A stretch of DNA of 64,000 bases from Lophium mytilinum. Lineage: Eukaryota > Ascomycota > Dothideomycetes > Mytilinidiales > Mytilinidiaceae. Both the position numbers and the translations under genes were made by a program. The stretch covers positions 1,695,334 through 1,759,333 of the forward strand of contig MU004185.1 in assembly GCA_010093605.1 (NCBI GenBank), in the 5' to 3' direction. A model generated the notes under the pieces. The model did no database searches, had not been told where the DNA came from, and was given only the letters and a program-made list of their open reading frames with translations. This document shows, one piece after another, positions 21,297 through 32,239 of the stretch (its first letter is position 1; each line of letters opens with the position of its first letter).

Positions 21297-23197
21297 ATGG
21301 AGGCTCCAATTGACAAAGGAAAGGAGGCTGAGCGGGAGCAAGTAACCGCATATGAGCCTTCCACAACCAATGGCGAAGTCAGCGAAGAACAAGGACGATT
21401 TGGAGCGCTGAAGCGCACATTCCTTACGCGGGACGGATGGATAGGTGACTACGTGAGTTGCAAACCTATTTCAACTTCTTGAAAAGCCATAGTCTCATAG
21501 AATCCTAGGATTATCTATACCTAGTGACTCCAAACATCTGGCCCCTAAATCGAAAGTACAAAAACTACGAGGCGCCGTTCTATGGCCTGAACGATGAAGT
21601 TCCAATCCTACTCACCATTATCCTCGGACTCCAGCATGCTCTGACGATGATCGGCTCCGTGGTGTCTCCGCCGTTGGCGATAGCTGGAGGAGCTTTCAAC
21701 TTTGACCCTATCGTGACCGAATATCTGGTCTCGACCGCATTTATCACGACCGGAATCGCGACCGCTCTTCAGGTCACCCGGGTGCATATCGCCAAAACCC
21801 CCTTCTTTATCGGCACAGGTCTGTTGTCGGTTGTCGGTCCTACCTTTGATATCATCCCCGTCGCCATCAACTATGCAACCATGCGATACAAAAATGGAAC
21901 TTGCCCAGTTGCTGCCGACGGTACTCTGCTGCCATGTCCAGAAGGTTGGGGAGCTGTGCTCGGTACGATGCTTTGCTGTGTCTGGGTCCAGATATTCATG
22001 TCCTTCGTCCCTCCAAAGACGCTGAACAGGATCTTTCCGAAACTCATTACTGGAGGCCTGTTGCTCCTCGTGGGCGTCTACTTGGTGTCCAATGGAATGC
22101 AGAACTGGGGTGGGAGCTCCAACTGCCATGATGGTAAAGGCTTCTACGCGCTTTGTCCGAATGTGGCTGCACCACGGCCATTGGAATGGTGAGTATCGCT
22201 CCTCGTCGTCATATCTCAATGTGGATATTTCTAACATGTCCAAGGGCTGACCCAAAATTGATCGGATTGGGTTTCTCGGTCTTTGTAACCATCATCATTG
22301 TCGAGACCATAGGTGCGCCGCTTATGAGGTCTGCCTCAGTAATCGTTGGGCTTGCCGTAGGCTGCATCATCTCTGGAGCGACTGGGTATTGGGACCGAAG
22401 CCAGATCAACGAGGCACCTGTGGCAACCTTTATGTGGACTCATACCTTTAAGCTCTCCGTAGACGGTGCACTAGTGCTTCCGCTGCTGATCATGTTCATC
22501 TGTCAAGCTGTCTCATGTATGCCAGATATCCTAGCCACAGCGGAGATTAGCGGTGTCGAGATCGAGGGTACCAACTTCAACAGCAGGATCCAAGGAGGGA
22601 TTCTGTGTGATGGCCTGGGGAGCTTTCTCAGTGCCCTTGGTACAGGACCGCCTATGGTCAGTCAAGCGGGAAACAACGGTGTTATTGTCTTGACCAGCTG
22701 TGCTGTGAGTGCTTCCTCTTGGATGAAATGATACGATGGCTGACTGGAAGCAGAGCAGAAGAGCTGGTTGGTGCGCATCCGGATTCCTCATCCTCATGGG
22801 CATATTTGGAAAGTTTGGCGCCGTTTTCGCCTCGATGCCTCCATCGGTACTCGGAGGCATGCAAGTGTTCCTCTACAGTACCATCGCAGTAGCGGGTATT
22901 CGTGTTCTCGGTCTGATTCCCTGGACGCGTCGTGACAGATTCATCCTGTCAGCTTCTCTTGCCATTGGGTTTATCGACATCGTTCAACCGACTTGGTTTA
23001 ACAAGATTCTGAACTACAGCGGGTCGAATGTCCATCTTCAAGGCTTTGAGCAGGGCATCAACTTGATTGTGGAAACGCCTTTCGTCATTGCGGCTGTCGT
23101 TGGAGTTTTCTTGAATAGCTTTTTACCCGCGGATAGAATGAAGAAGATGGATGTGCATGGTGATGGGCACAAGCATCCCGTGCTAGGGGAGTCTTAA
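21297..23197 (+). CDS. NCS2 uric acid/xanthine permease, UapA/UapC type (4 exons, 579 aa)
   Basis: Exons 21297-21452, 21509-22188, 22245-22704 and 22754-23197. The N-terminus has GDYDYLYLVTPNIWPL across intron 1 and YGLNDEVPILLTIILGLQHA, where the QH is the conserved helix-1 pair. Later come the helix-3 region VSTAFITTGIATALQVTRV, the helix-8 stretch CMPDILATAEISGV, and the NCS2 signature QAGNNGVIVLTSCASRRAGW that crosses intron 3, then FGKFGAVFASMPPSVLGGMQ. This family carries uric acid and xanthine with protons at the plasma membrane in Aspergillus. The motif shows A/GxN-type variation (MVSQAGNNGVI), so specificity should not be assumed. Its partner is the divergent amidohydrolase. Confidence 0.93.
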
Positions 23198-24006
23198 TGG
23201 TGATGGAAAATAGAGAGATCATGGAGTTAGAGATGAACATCGAGCGGCTAAACTTAGAGGGATATAGAAGTAATTTCGCTTCGCTACTTTCTATTAAAAG
23301 AGTCCTTGTTTGCGATTTACTAGTAATACCTACTATTCTAAGCCTACTTGAAATGCTCAGCTCAGATCTAATAACGAGCATCTGACAAGCTCAAATGTCC
23401 ACACCCTTTCCTCTATTTAGTACCCAGTCTGGCAGGTCTTGGCCTTGTGTTGAAGGCAGACAAGCTTCTTTGCACTGCCCCGCCAGGGTCTGCGGGGTCG
23501 GGGTCCCCTGCAACGCGTTGTCGTATTCTACTCCCCACCATGACAGCAGTTGGGCATCATGCCTCTGTCGTCTTCAACACCATTTCCGAGCCTCTACTTC
23601 GACGTCTTTAGCCAAAATCGCGCCAGCTAGCCTGGTTTCGTTGCTGTATCAAACAAGGACGACTCCGACGCGTAGGCATTGCGTTGCCCAACCCCGGCTG
23701 AGATACATCCCCGGTACACCCCGACGAAGACACTAGTCCCCCAGCGCTAGGTAGAGCTTCAGCTGAAGGCGTGGAACGTCAGCTCGGTGGAGGTTGCGTG
23801 GAGCTTCGGTCTGAAAAGATACTTAGGGCGAGACAATCCGGTCTGTCTGAGAAGACTTGAGTCGTGGTCCTTTCAGCCTTCTACTTACGGCACAGCACCT
23901 CTCAACGGTAGTCTTGTGACGAGGCTGTGAAGGACAGAGGACACCTCTCCCATATTTCCATCTACACCCTACAAACCACCATTCCGGGTGTATTCAACAC
24001 TCAGCC
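23198..24006. other. Intergenic, 0.8 kb
   Basis: 3' flank of the permease and promoter of the next small gene. No feature supported. Confidence 0.55.
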
Positions 24007-24541
24007 ATGGACCCCATCTCTACCTCGAACCCTCCCTCCGCTGCTACAGACGCCGCTCCCATCTCCCCCGTCGCCCGTAGTACCTCCATCCCGCACAAGA
24101 CTACTTCAGCTGCGACGACTTCAAAACCCTCCATCGATACCTCCACACCAGCGATCAACACCGAGCCGATCGAAATGGACGCTAGCCCGACTGTTGAAAG
24201 GCGGGAGACTGGCTTGAGTGAGGAGGGGGAGGGCAGGATGTTCAGCCCGGATCAGGACGATGAGATTATGGAGGAGTTGGGGGTGAAGGGGGATGGAGCG
24301 GGTGTCAGGGAGGTGAGTTTGAATACAAGTGTTATGATAAGATATATGGGCTAATGGGCTGGTGGTACAGAAGAGAGCAGCTATGCTCGCGGCACGCAGC
24401 AAGGACCCGGCGGTTTTGGTGGATATCCCTCATGACCCGAACGCAGAGGAGGTCGCGGCAGCGAATACGACTGCAGGCCAAGTGACCCCAGCCCCGGAGA
24501 GAGCGGATCCATTGGAATCAGGGCAGCAGGAGAGGTCATGA
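24007..24541 (+). CDS. Hypothetical acidic Ser/Thr/Pro-rich protein (2 exons, 158 aa)
   Basis: Exons 24007-24312 and 24371-24541, with a GTGAGT donor and TACAG acceptor in phase 0. The N-terminal 60 residues are Ser/Thr/Ala/Pro-rich and look disordered. An acidic stretch follows (DQDDEIMEELGVKGDG), then after the intron a basic-hydrophobic helix KRAAMLAARSKDPAVLVDIP and a disordered end. No signal peptide, membrane segment or catalytic motif is seen. I do not recognise the family. The gene call rests on the clean intron, codon use and the conserved-looking helix. Function unknown. Confidence 0.65.
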
Positions 24542-26255
24542 TAATGAAAATAAAGGTGGGATACTGCTGGTGGATGATGGGGCCAGGAAGTGGAGGTAAA
24601 CGGACGTATGAATTCATGAGAGCGGATGTTAGTTTGAGCGTTGCCAGCATGTCCTTAGAATCGATTACGCAGGGTATGTATCTCTTGAAGTTTCAACTGA
24701 TATCTCTCATTACGATCTTATGGTCCCTGAGCACCAAGCGCGCTTTAATTGTTCTCTGGTCAGTTGATTCTGCTATCGTTCCTCACTCTGCATCTCTGCA
24801 ATCCTGAAGCTCCAACGCCCCTTTCCCGCGCCTCGATACTACTGGGAACGAGTCCATTAATCCCAAACCCCATGACACACGCGTGCACCCGCCCGCTCAC
24901 GTGCTAGAATGTAGGTTCTCCTATATAAAACTCCCCAATTCTCTTCTTACACTTCTTCCAGCATGGGTTTCGAGGTCTTGGGCTACAAAATTGTCCTATC
25001 TCCGCACTAATGGCCTGGTCTGCAACATCGGCTTTCGTCTAGCGATATGAGTCGAGTGGTCGTGTCTGCTTCCAAAAAGTCGATCAAACCAGTTTATGGT
25101 GTGGATGGGAGTGTGTTGGATTAAGACAATCACCTACAGCAATCAATGCTAGTAGCAAACAGGGTCGCTCCATGTACATAACGTAGCGTCCCAACTCAAT
25201 ATCAGATGCTACGGCTTGCAATCAACAGAGTGTGGGTCCCAAAAGCTGACACGAATTAAAGCCATGGTGTTCGGGTGTTGGGAAGTAGAAGGTTTTCTGG
25301 CACTGGCTGATGGAGGTGGCAGCTTCAGGGATTCGGTGGTGATGAGCGTGATCGGGGGATGCTGGAGAGTATTGGGAGAAAACATGGCGAGTGGAAGAGG
25401 TTGTAGAAGGAAGTGAGGGTTGGTAGGGGTCGGTGGTGATCCAAATCATTGCAGTTGATGATGAGAGCAATTGGAGAGCATGTCGAAGAATATACTCTGC
25501 TGTCGCTATCCAATCCCACTCATGTGTCCGGGCACCTGTATGATGTTGATCTCAGAATCTCCATGAAGTGCTTCTTGATGCAATTTTTCTGGGTGTTCTT
25601 TCCTTTTCTTCTGTGAAATTGTTTCCTAGTAGAAAAAAATCTTTATATGTAGATGTTCAGGGGTGTTCCGTGGCAGTCACGTGAATAGCACATGACTTAG
25701 TCCACCCAGTAGATATGCAGTATGCAGCAAAATTTAAGAGTAATCCAACCTACAGAGATAATTCCCTTCTCATGGAAACAAGAGGCTTGGCGATAAAGTC
25801 GAAATGCTCAATTAGATCGTACAGTAAGACCAGGAGACATTGAGAAGCATTTCTTGGCTGTTACATAACTTCAGGCTGTGATATATCTCAGATTCTACTT
25901 CCATGAGGTTGGGAAATGTGACACCGTCTATATACGAGCTTCTTATGAAGAATTTGAATACAAAATGGGTACAAGAGCCACACGAAGCTGAAGAGCGTGT
26001 GGCGCAGGAAGATATCGTGGGGGCCAGACAGGAGACGGGATCTACATGCACAGCCCCTAATTCCAGGCACATGCGTCTATGCCAACAACTGGAGACCTCG
26101 ATAACCATGATGAAGACCCAATTGACGTGTTTGAGCACACATACGGGTCAATGTAGGTGTTACTCTCTCCGTAATGCGCTATCTTCTGACCGCAATCAGA
26201 TATACCCATAGAGCTCCCCATGCTTCCTTGAGCTATACTCAACCCCTCCAATGCG
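24542..26255. other. 1.7-kb intergenic region before the kinase
   Basis: No gene supported. A TATA-like TATATAAA at 24922-24929 stands 34 bp before an ATG at 24963 that opens only 15 codons (MGFEVLGYKIVLSPH); this could be an ncRNA or a leader. At 26079-26156 a short frame, MPTTGDLDNHDEDPIDVFEH and on to a stop, looks coding-like and may be a first exon of the kinase gene (see findings). Confidence 0.5.
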
Positions 26256-27263
26256 ATGGAGGTAGCTCTACGACCCGCGCCTAGTAGCGCAATCGCCCAT
26301 GGTACCGCGGTGGAAGTTCCTAGGCCATCTGACGCGGGCAGCGAGCTCCAATACTCTCTAGAAGACCTCACCGAAACCGACCGACGGCGCTTCAACACCA
26401 CCCAAGTCCTGGGCCATGGCGCGTACGCCTGGGTCGAAGAGGTCCAAGACCTGGTCAAAGGGGACACAGTAGCCATGAAAGTAATACCAGCCCTAAAACG
26501 GAAGCGCGAACAAACCAGGAAACGCGTCCAAGAAGAGGTAGAAATACTCCGGAAGATATCAGGGCATTGTCATATCGTACGGCTGCGACACGCGTTTGCT
26601 GAGAAACGAGGATTCTGCATTCTAGTTGAGCCAGTTGCGGAATGCGATTTGGCGGCTTTTTACGAGCATTGCGCTGCGGAAAAGTTCCCCGGGAAGATGA
26701 TACGGGAGATTAGGATGTGGTTCTCGTGTTTGGCGCATGGGTTGGAGTATATACATTCGCATCGGATACGGCATAAGGGTGTGTTCAAGCACTCGCTTTG
26801 TTGGATATATGCTGATTGAAGCCCAGATATCAAACCTCAGAACATTTTAGTGAAGGATGGGAACGTACTCTTCGCTGACTTCGGTCTTGCGAAAGATTTT
26901 GCGTCCTCCGACGGCCTGAGCAGTACGACGGAAGGCTACACACAGAAGACGCCAATGTACGCAGCTCCTGAAGTCCACCAGCAAGGTGAAAGGAGGTACT
27001 CTGCGGATATCTTCTCCCTAGGATGCGTGTTCGCAGAGCTTGCGTGTCTCCTAAACGGTGGGCCTGTGTCCGCCTTCTATGACTTCCGGATTAAATCGAA
27101 ATCATATGGCTCCGAAACTCATGCGTTTCACGAGACGCTTGATCTTGTTGATCTCTGGCTAGAGAAAAGTACACTCCGGATCTATCATGTTATCATGGAC
27201 ATGCTTGAAGAAGAGGCGAGCCAGAGACCAACTGCACTTGAACTTCAAGTGCTTATTTCATAA
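26256..27263 (+). CDS. Ser/Thr protein kinase (2 exons, 319 aa as modelled)
   Basis: Exons 26256-26778 and 26827-27263; the 48-nt intron joins HK and DIKPQN. All kinase hallmarks are present: glycine loop VLGHGAYAWVEEV, VAMKVI lysine, EEVEILRKI glutamate, catalytic loop RIRHKDIKPQNILV, DFGLAKD, YAAPEV, and DIFSLGCVFAEL with RPTALELQ at the end. The catalytic loop reads HKD rather than HRD, which is tolerated in active kinases. Residues 1-45 before the domain are disordered. An alternative first exon at 26079-26152 spliced to 26285 keeps phase. Directly behind the TAA at 27261, the same frame reopens into a Ras-like GTPase, so this may be one fused gene. The target is unknown. It sits upstream of a HET-domain gene. 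Confidence 0.85.
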
Positions 27264-27275
27264 AACTTCCCGGAG

Positions 27276-28166
27276 ATGCTCCCGTGCAGTCATGTTCCGA
27301 CAAATTCAGAGGGCGCGACAACGAGACCTATTCGCCCGGGACATTATCAAGTGGATCCTAAACGCCGGAGTATCGTCCCATCGCTTGTAGCTGAACCAGA
27401 AATTGCCAGTTGCGCCGTGGCCATAGGGGAGCAGTGTCAGGCAACCCAACCCACCTCTATCGTGGACAGCAGTAAGGCCTTCAAGGTAGAGTCCACCAGC
27501 TCCAACCGAAAAGAAATCTTCGAGCAGCATCTTCGAAAGATAAAGCCACCCCAGATCGCGGAACCATTCTCAAAACCAGCTATTCATGTCAAAAAGAAAG
27601 CGCTTTTGACTCCGCCCAAAATGACCACCTCAAAAGTCATCGTTCTGCTAGGCGCCGCTGGTGCAGGCAAATCTGCACTCGTGCGATCTTTCACTAGTGG
27701 CCGCTTTTACCATGACTACGATCCTACAATCCAGGACACTGCCTGCAAACCCGTCACCACCCGTTCCCTAACTACGCTCCTCCGCATCGTCGACACGGCC
27801 GGCCAGGACGAGTATGCTGAATTACGCGAAACCAGCGCGCTCGATGCGGACGGTTTCGTCATCGTTTACAGCATCGAGGATCGCGGGTCCTTCGATCGTG
27901 TACTTGGTTTTATCGAAGATGTCCAGCGGGTTTGGGCGTGGGCGCAGCAGCAGGGGCGGAAAGAGGAAGGGCAGCATCCACGGTTCCTGACAATCGTGGG
28001 GGCTAAGGCTGATTTAAAGGGAGAGCGATGTGTGCGGGTTGAAGAAGGGGAGAAGCTCGCGAAGAGTGTTGGGTGTCAGTTCTTAGAGACTAGTGCGAAG
28101 GAGAATTGGAATGTTGACGTTCTCTTTCGCGATGCTGTTGAGAGACTGGTGGAAGGAAATGGGTGA
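27276..28166 (+). CDS. Ras-superfamily small GTPase with long N-terminal extension (or C-terminal half of a kinase-GTPase fusion)
   Basis: Open from 27276 with 296 codons. A classic Ras start, MTTSKVIVLLGAAGAGKSAL, lies at 27621, preceded in frame by 115 open codons. GTPase motifs are G1 GAAGAGKS, switch I YDPTIQDT, G3 DTAGQDEY, and G5 ETSAKENW. G4 reads VGAKADL, so the Asn of NKxD is Ala; this is unusual because it reads the guanine base. The C-terminus as modelled ends RLVEGNG with no CaaX box. A GTGAGT donor overlaps the stop, so a further exon carrying a lipidation signal is possible but I could not place it. The kinase frame and this frame are identical. Minimal Ras gene 27621-28166, extended Ras gene and fusion are all open models. 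Confidence 0.78.
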   Translation: MLPCSHVPTNSEGATTRPIRPGHYQVDPKRRSIVPSLVAEPEIASCAVAIGEQCQATQPTSIVDSSKAFKVESTSSNRKEIFEQHLRKIKPPQIAEPFSKPAIHVKKKALLTPPKMTTSKVIVLLGAAGAGKSALVRSFTSGRFYHDYDPTIQDTACKPVTTRSLTTLLRIVDTAGQDEYAELRETSALDADGFVIVYSIEDRGSFDRVLGFIEDVQRVWAWAQQQGRKEEGQHPRFLTIVGAKADLKGERCVRVEEGEKLAKSVGCQFLETSAKENWNVDVLFRDAVERLVEGNG

Positions 28167-29211
28167 GTGATGAGTACGCGCTCGCGTCGAGGTTATCGAA
28201 CTGCATCGCCCCAACTGTACCCTTTCCCGCCTTAGCTCGACATGTTTCGATGCCTTGGGAATGCTGGTAACGTCTGCAAAGGCCTGTAAGTTGAATGGTG
28301 TTGTTCCCCTTCGGTGCCCTCACTGACTGACAAACAAGCCTTGCGATAAGAGTCCGTTGCTAGTTGAAGAACGGCTAGCTTCAAGCTCTCGTTCTCGACC
28401 TCGCATTGAGTGTTCAGCATTGGACCCTTTCGAGGTATCCTTGAGGGCCATTCAGTCAACCGCTAGAGGCTTACCGACGCCTGCTAGGCAATGTGCGGGA
28501 ATAACGTATCGTTATTAACTTATTATGGGTGGAAAACTTGCGACGATGTCTCAAGGGCTAGCTCTGCTTTGAGACGGGCACATCAAGCTCAGCCTCTCTG
28601 GACGTCTGTAGCGCTGGGCTTCTTTCCAATTCGTCTGTGACTGGTGCGAGCAAACGCTGGGTATGGGCTGGCACACTCAGATTGGTCTACCCTGCAGCGG
28701 GCGAGCTGCAACACGAACATGCAGGCTTCGCAGCTGAGGCACCCTTCCGCAACGAAATCAATGTGTATCGGGCTAGTGGATTGAAAGCACCCAGCCTCGG
28801 AAGGTACTCGCCAAGTGCGCCAAAAGACTTCCATGTGTTTAGAATGCCTGGTTGTAGTCCTTGGAAGGTCCGGTTAGAGACCTACTGCTATACAATCTCG
28901 ATCTCTCGAACGGACATATACGTCCAGGCTGCAGCAAGGCTCTGCCGATTTGGATATGCCTCATGCAGGTTGGGGGGCTGTGTAGGCGGGGCTCGGGCCA
29001 TCAGCTTTACATACGGTCTCTTTCAAACTCCTTCATCATCGCCACTCCAATCTAATGACTTTGACGACATATTTGTGGATTAACAACACACAAAATCAGG
29101 ACTCAACTGATACTCGTCGCGTGCTCCGTACGCCCAGATACATTTCTTCGACGCGCGAGCTGGCGACGGCACTTCCGGTCGGTCGGATCAAGACCTTGGC
29201 CCAACTGGAAC
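28167..29211. other. 1-kb intergenic region, Ras-like gene to HET gene
   Basis: May hold a last exon of the Ras-like gene (a GTGAGT donor lies at 28163). Overlapping short frames around 28600-29080 look like no known family. No RNA gene seen. Confidence 0.5.
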
Positions 29212-31242
29212 ATGACTTCTACCAAATCCGCGAACGGGTCCTTACCCCTCTCATCCTCTGTTCAGGCCTTGAAGTGCCCGGTATGCGGCAATTTGGAGCC
29301 CAACACTCGACGTCCCTCGGGGCGCTATAAAACTCGCCTTGACCTTCTTCAAAAATCAAGGCAGGAAGGCTGTGAATTTTGCGCCTTGCTTGTGGATGGC
29401 ATACTTGCCCAAGAGTATGTTTTGGATGCCACGGATACCCTACTCATTACCATATATTATGACTTAAACATAAATTTGGAAGTTCGTAAAGTTTCTCTAA
29501 ACAAGGCGAAAGATGGCTCTAGCGGTACTTGGATCGCCAATTTAGAGTTTTTTACATATGAAGGTGAGTTCTCGTTCTCTTGTGCCTTCATATTCCTATT
29601 TCACCACTAAAAAATTGAAGGCTCAGAGGTGGCGCTGCCCCGTGTTCCAAATCGCCCACGCTTCAATGATTGTCCAAGCTCAGAAGAGAGCATTTTCAAA
29701 GTGAAGCAGTGGATTACTATGTGTGAATCTGCTTGGCACCATAGATGCAATGAATGGACTGTGGCATCAATGGCGGCTATCGACAAGCCGAAACGACTGA
29801 TATGTGTAGGCTCTCAAGACCATGCTCCGTTCTTATACGAGCCTTCTTTGGAATACCCAAATACGAAGTATATTGCCCTTAGTCATTGCTGGGGCAAAGT
29901 ACAGCCTATGCGCACACTCCAGGGAAATATCAAAGACATGAGGAAATCCATACCATGGATGGAGATGCCCAAGACTTTTCAAGATACCATCACAATAGCA
30001 CGGAAGCTGGGAATAGAATACGCGTGGATTGACTCGTTATGCATTGTGCAAGATGACCTTGATGACTGGGCGAAAGAATCTTCTAAGATGGGCGACATCT
30101 ACTCCGGAGCTTATCTCACTATCGCGGCCGCGGCGGCTCATGACAGTTCCGCGGGATTCTTAGGAGCACGTCAGAATCTTACAAAAGTGGTCTCTTTACG
30201 ACTGAAAGGGAGTTTAAAGGCTCACGATATTCATGTACGGCCAAGGCTTGATTCCCTGGGGAAGGGGCCATTGCAAGATCGTGGCTGGGCCTTCCAAGAG
30301 CGTATTTTGTCCCCAAGAATTCTCAGATTTCTGGAGCACGAGATGGAATGGGAATGTCACAGTGCAAGATGCTGTGAGTGTGAAAGCAGGATCTTATTCC
30401 TCAGCGAGCGGCTACCTATGCACTACACCTCGAACACAGACAGCACATATTTCTGGGGGCGTGATTTTGTTGCTGATTTCTCACGTCTGAAACTGACGCA
30501 AGAGATGGACACACTCCCAGCCCTATCGGGCATTGCTGCCTCTTATAGAGAAGTGACTGCGGAGGACTACTTGGCAGGACTATGGAAAACACACCTTGCA
30601 CCTGGACTTCTTTGGCGTTCCAAAACACCCGGTACACTACCTACAAGCTGGCGAGCGCCCTCGTGGTCGTGGGCTTCTGTAACTGGACCAGTTGACTATC
30701 GCTTCGCAGTTGGCCCAAACGTACACTCGTGTCACGTTGAAATCCTCCACGCACAATCCACGAAGGCAACAGCAGATCCATTCGGTCGCGTGTGTAGTGG
30801 GTTCATCGACATGAGAGGCCCGATCCTTCCGGCATTACTGAGCCGTGACAACTCGCAGCATCAAGTGATCCTCAGAGACTCACCAATGCCGCTTCGACCT
30901 CACTCCTCTAATGTCTATTTAGATACATGTATGGATGCGATGATCATTCCAACCTCGTCTGGGCCTCACAGGTCCCCCGTCAGGAGCCGCAACAAGCTTA
31001 AAGATCTAACCGAGGAGAGCCTTGTCGGAGAAATCTGGCTCATGGTCTTGTCTTCTGAATCAGGGCATCTATCTTTGTTTGGTTCAGGATCTCGAATAGT
31101 CTGTCTCATTCTTGGACTCTCGCCAAACGTGCAAGACTGTTATGAGCGGCTTGGTTTGTATGTCTATCGTTCCACAGCCCCATATTCCACAGCGCAAGAC
31201 TATATTGCCTCCATAGAGGCAAAAGAAGTCAGGGTCGTCTAA
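29212..31242 (+). CDS. HET-domain protein (heterokaryon incompatibility; 2 exons, 657 aa)
   Basis: Exons 29212-29563 and 29621-31242. The N-terminal region has two cysteine pairs (LKCPVCGNLEPN and GCEFCALLVDGIL), usual before the HET domain. The HET domain starts near residue 205 with the full run of motifs: KYIALSHCWGKVQPM, TFQDTITIARKLGIEYAWIDSLCIVQDD, then DWAKESSKMGDIYSGAYLTIAAAAA and, further on, GPLQDRGWAFQERILSPRIL. HET proteins trigger cell death on non-self fusion or act in fungal innate responses. Here no NACHT or repeat domain follows; the C-terminal 300 residues carry the common WRAPSWSWASVTG motif. Neighbouring kinase and Ras-like genes may or may not be functionally linked. Confidence 0.93.
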
Positions 31243-32239
31243 TGAAGAGGACAACGGAAGTTAGTGGTAGAAGCTGGAGGCTAAATATGCGCTGAGGACA
31301 ATCCCGGTATTGCACCTAGGTACTGCACTACACATCTAAGGTCTTCGTATGCCAAATGCCAAGTAATATTCAAAGCTGGTGTGAGATCAGACTCTGTGCG
31401 ATGTATCCGCCATGTCTCTTCTGCCAAACACAGGCCACCCAAAGTGGACCGAGCCTCGATCCAGCAAGTGGGCAAAACCATTCTCGTTGTCCGACTAGTA
31501 GATCTTTGCCAACATTCTCTGCCCATCCAAGTTAATGAGTTTTTCAAGCATGTGGCCTGCTCCAACACGCGTGCATATAAGACAAAGATACATTCATATT
31601 ATGATGAATAGTATTACGACTTCAAATGCTCTGGAATTACTAAAAACAAAGACCGATGGCCCTTAAGACAACGGGAAATAGGGGGATCTCTATGGCCGCC
31701 GTGATATTAGCTGTGTTTGTCTGAGTAGCTTGTGCTATACCATATCAAAGCCTTTATATCCATCTTCAGCTGAATCCCGAATGGGCTTCAGGTATAGCGG
31801 TAGCCCTCCAGCGTAGATCAGAGCTTCTCTACGTTTCCGGGGATATTAGCGCCTGCTAAAAATCAATCTTCATGCACGACATGCACGTCAAACAAAAGCA
31901 TCAAACACAACCCCTTAATTCGAAGCCTGTCACTGCCACCGTCTTCTGTGAGGTCGATTTCCCTTGATACCTTTTTCTCTCCATCACAAGATAGGTTTGA
32001 TTTTTGTGAGTAAAACCACTTACCAGTGTACCACGAGTCAAAGTTGTCTCGCAAGTTCCGCGCATGCAATCGGACCATAGCCTCTTTCCAATCCAGCTCC
32101 GCCTGTTGCTGCGGATAGATCTTTGTCTGGCCGGCGTCCCGCGTGCCTTTAACTCCAGCTTTCCGGCAATGAACCCGTCGAACCAATCCCTTTTGTCACT
32201 GCACTCACTGCACCACCTCCTCTATAATTCTCTTGAATT
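31243..32239. other. 1-kb intergenic, no gene seen
   Basis: 3' flank of the HET gene and the decayed end of the serine-hydrolase pseudogene. Short frames only. Confidence 0.5.

Noticed and set aside
27249-27275. 27-nt intron joining kinase to the ATG at 27276
   Set aside because: Too short for a spliceosomal intron in this group; the 63-nt alternative is preferred in the fusion model.
28637-29083. 148-codon + strand frame between the Ras-like and HET genes
   Set aside because: No recognisable domain, overlapped by other frames, no clear promoter; kept only as possible relic.
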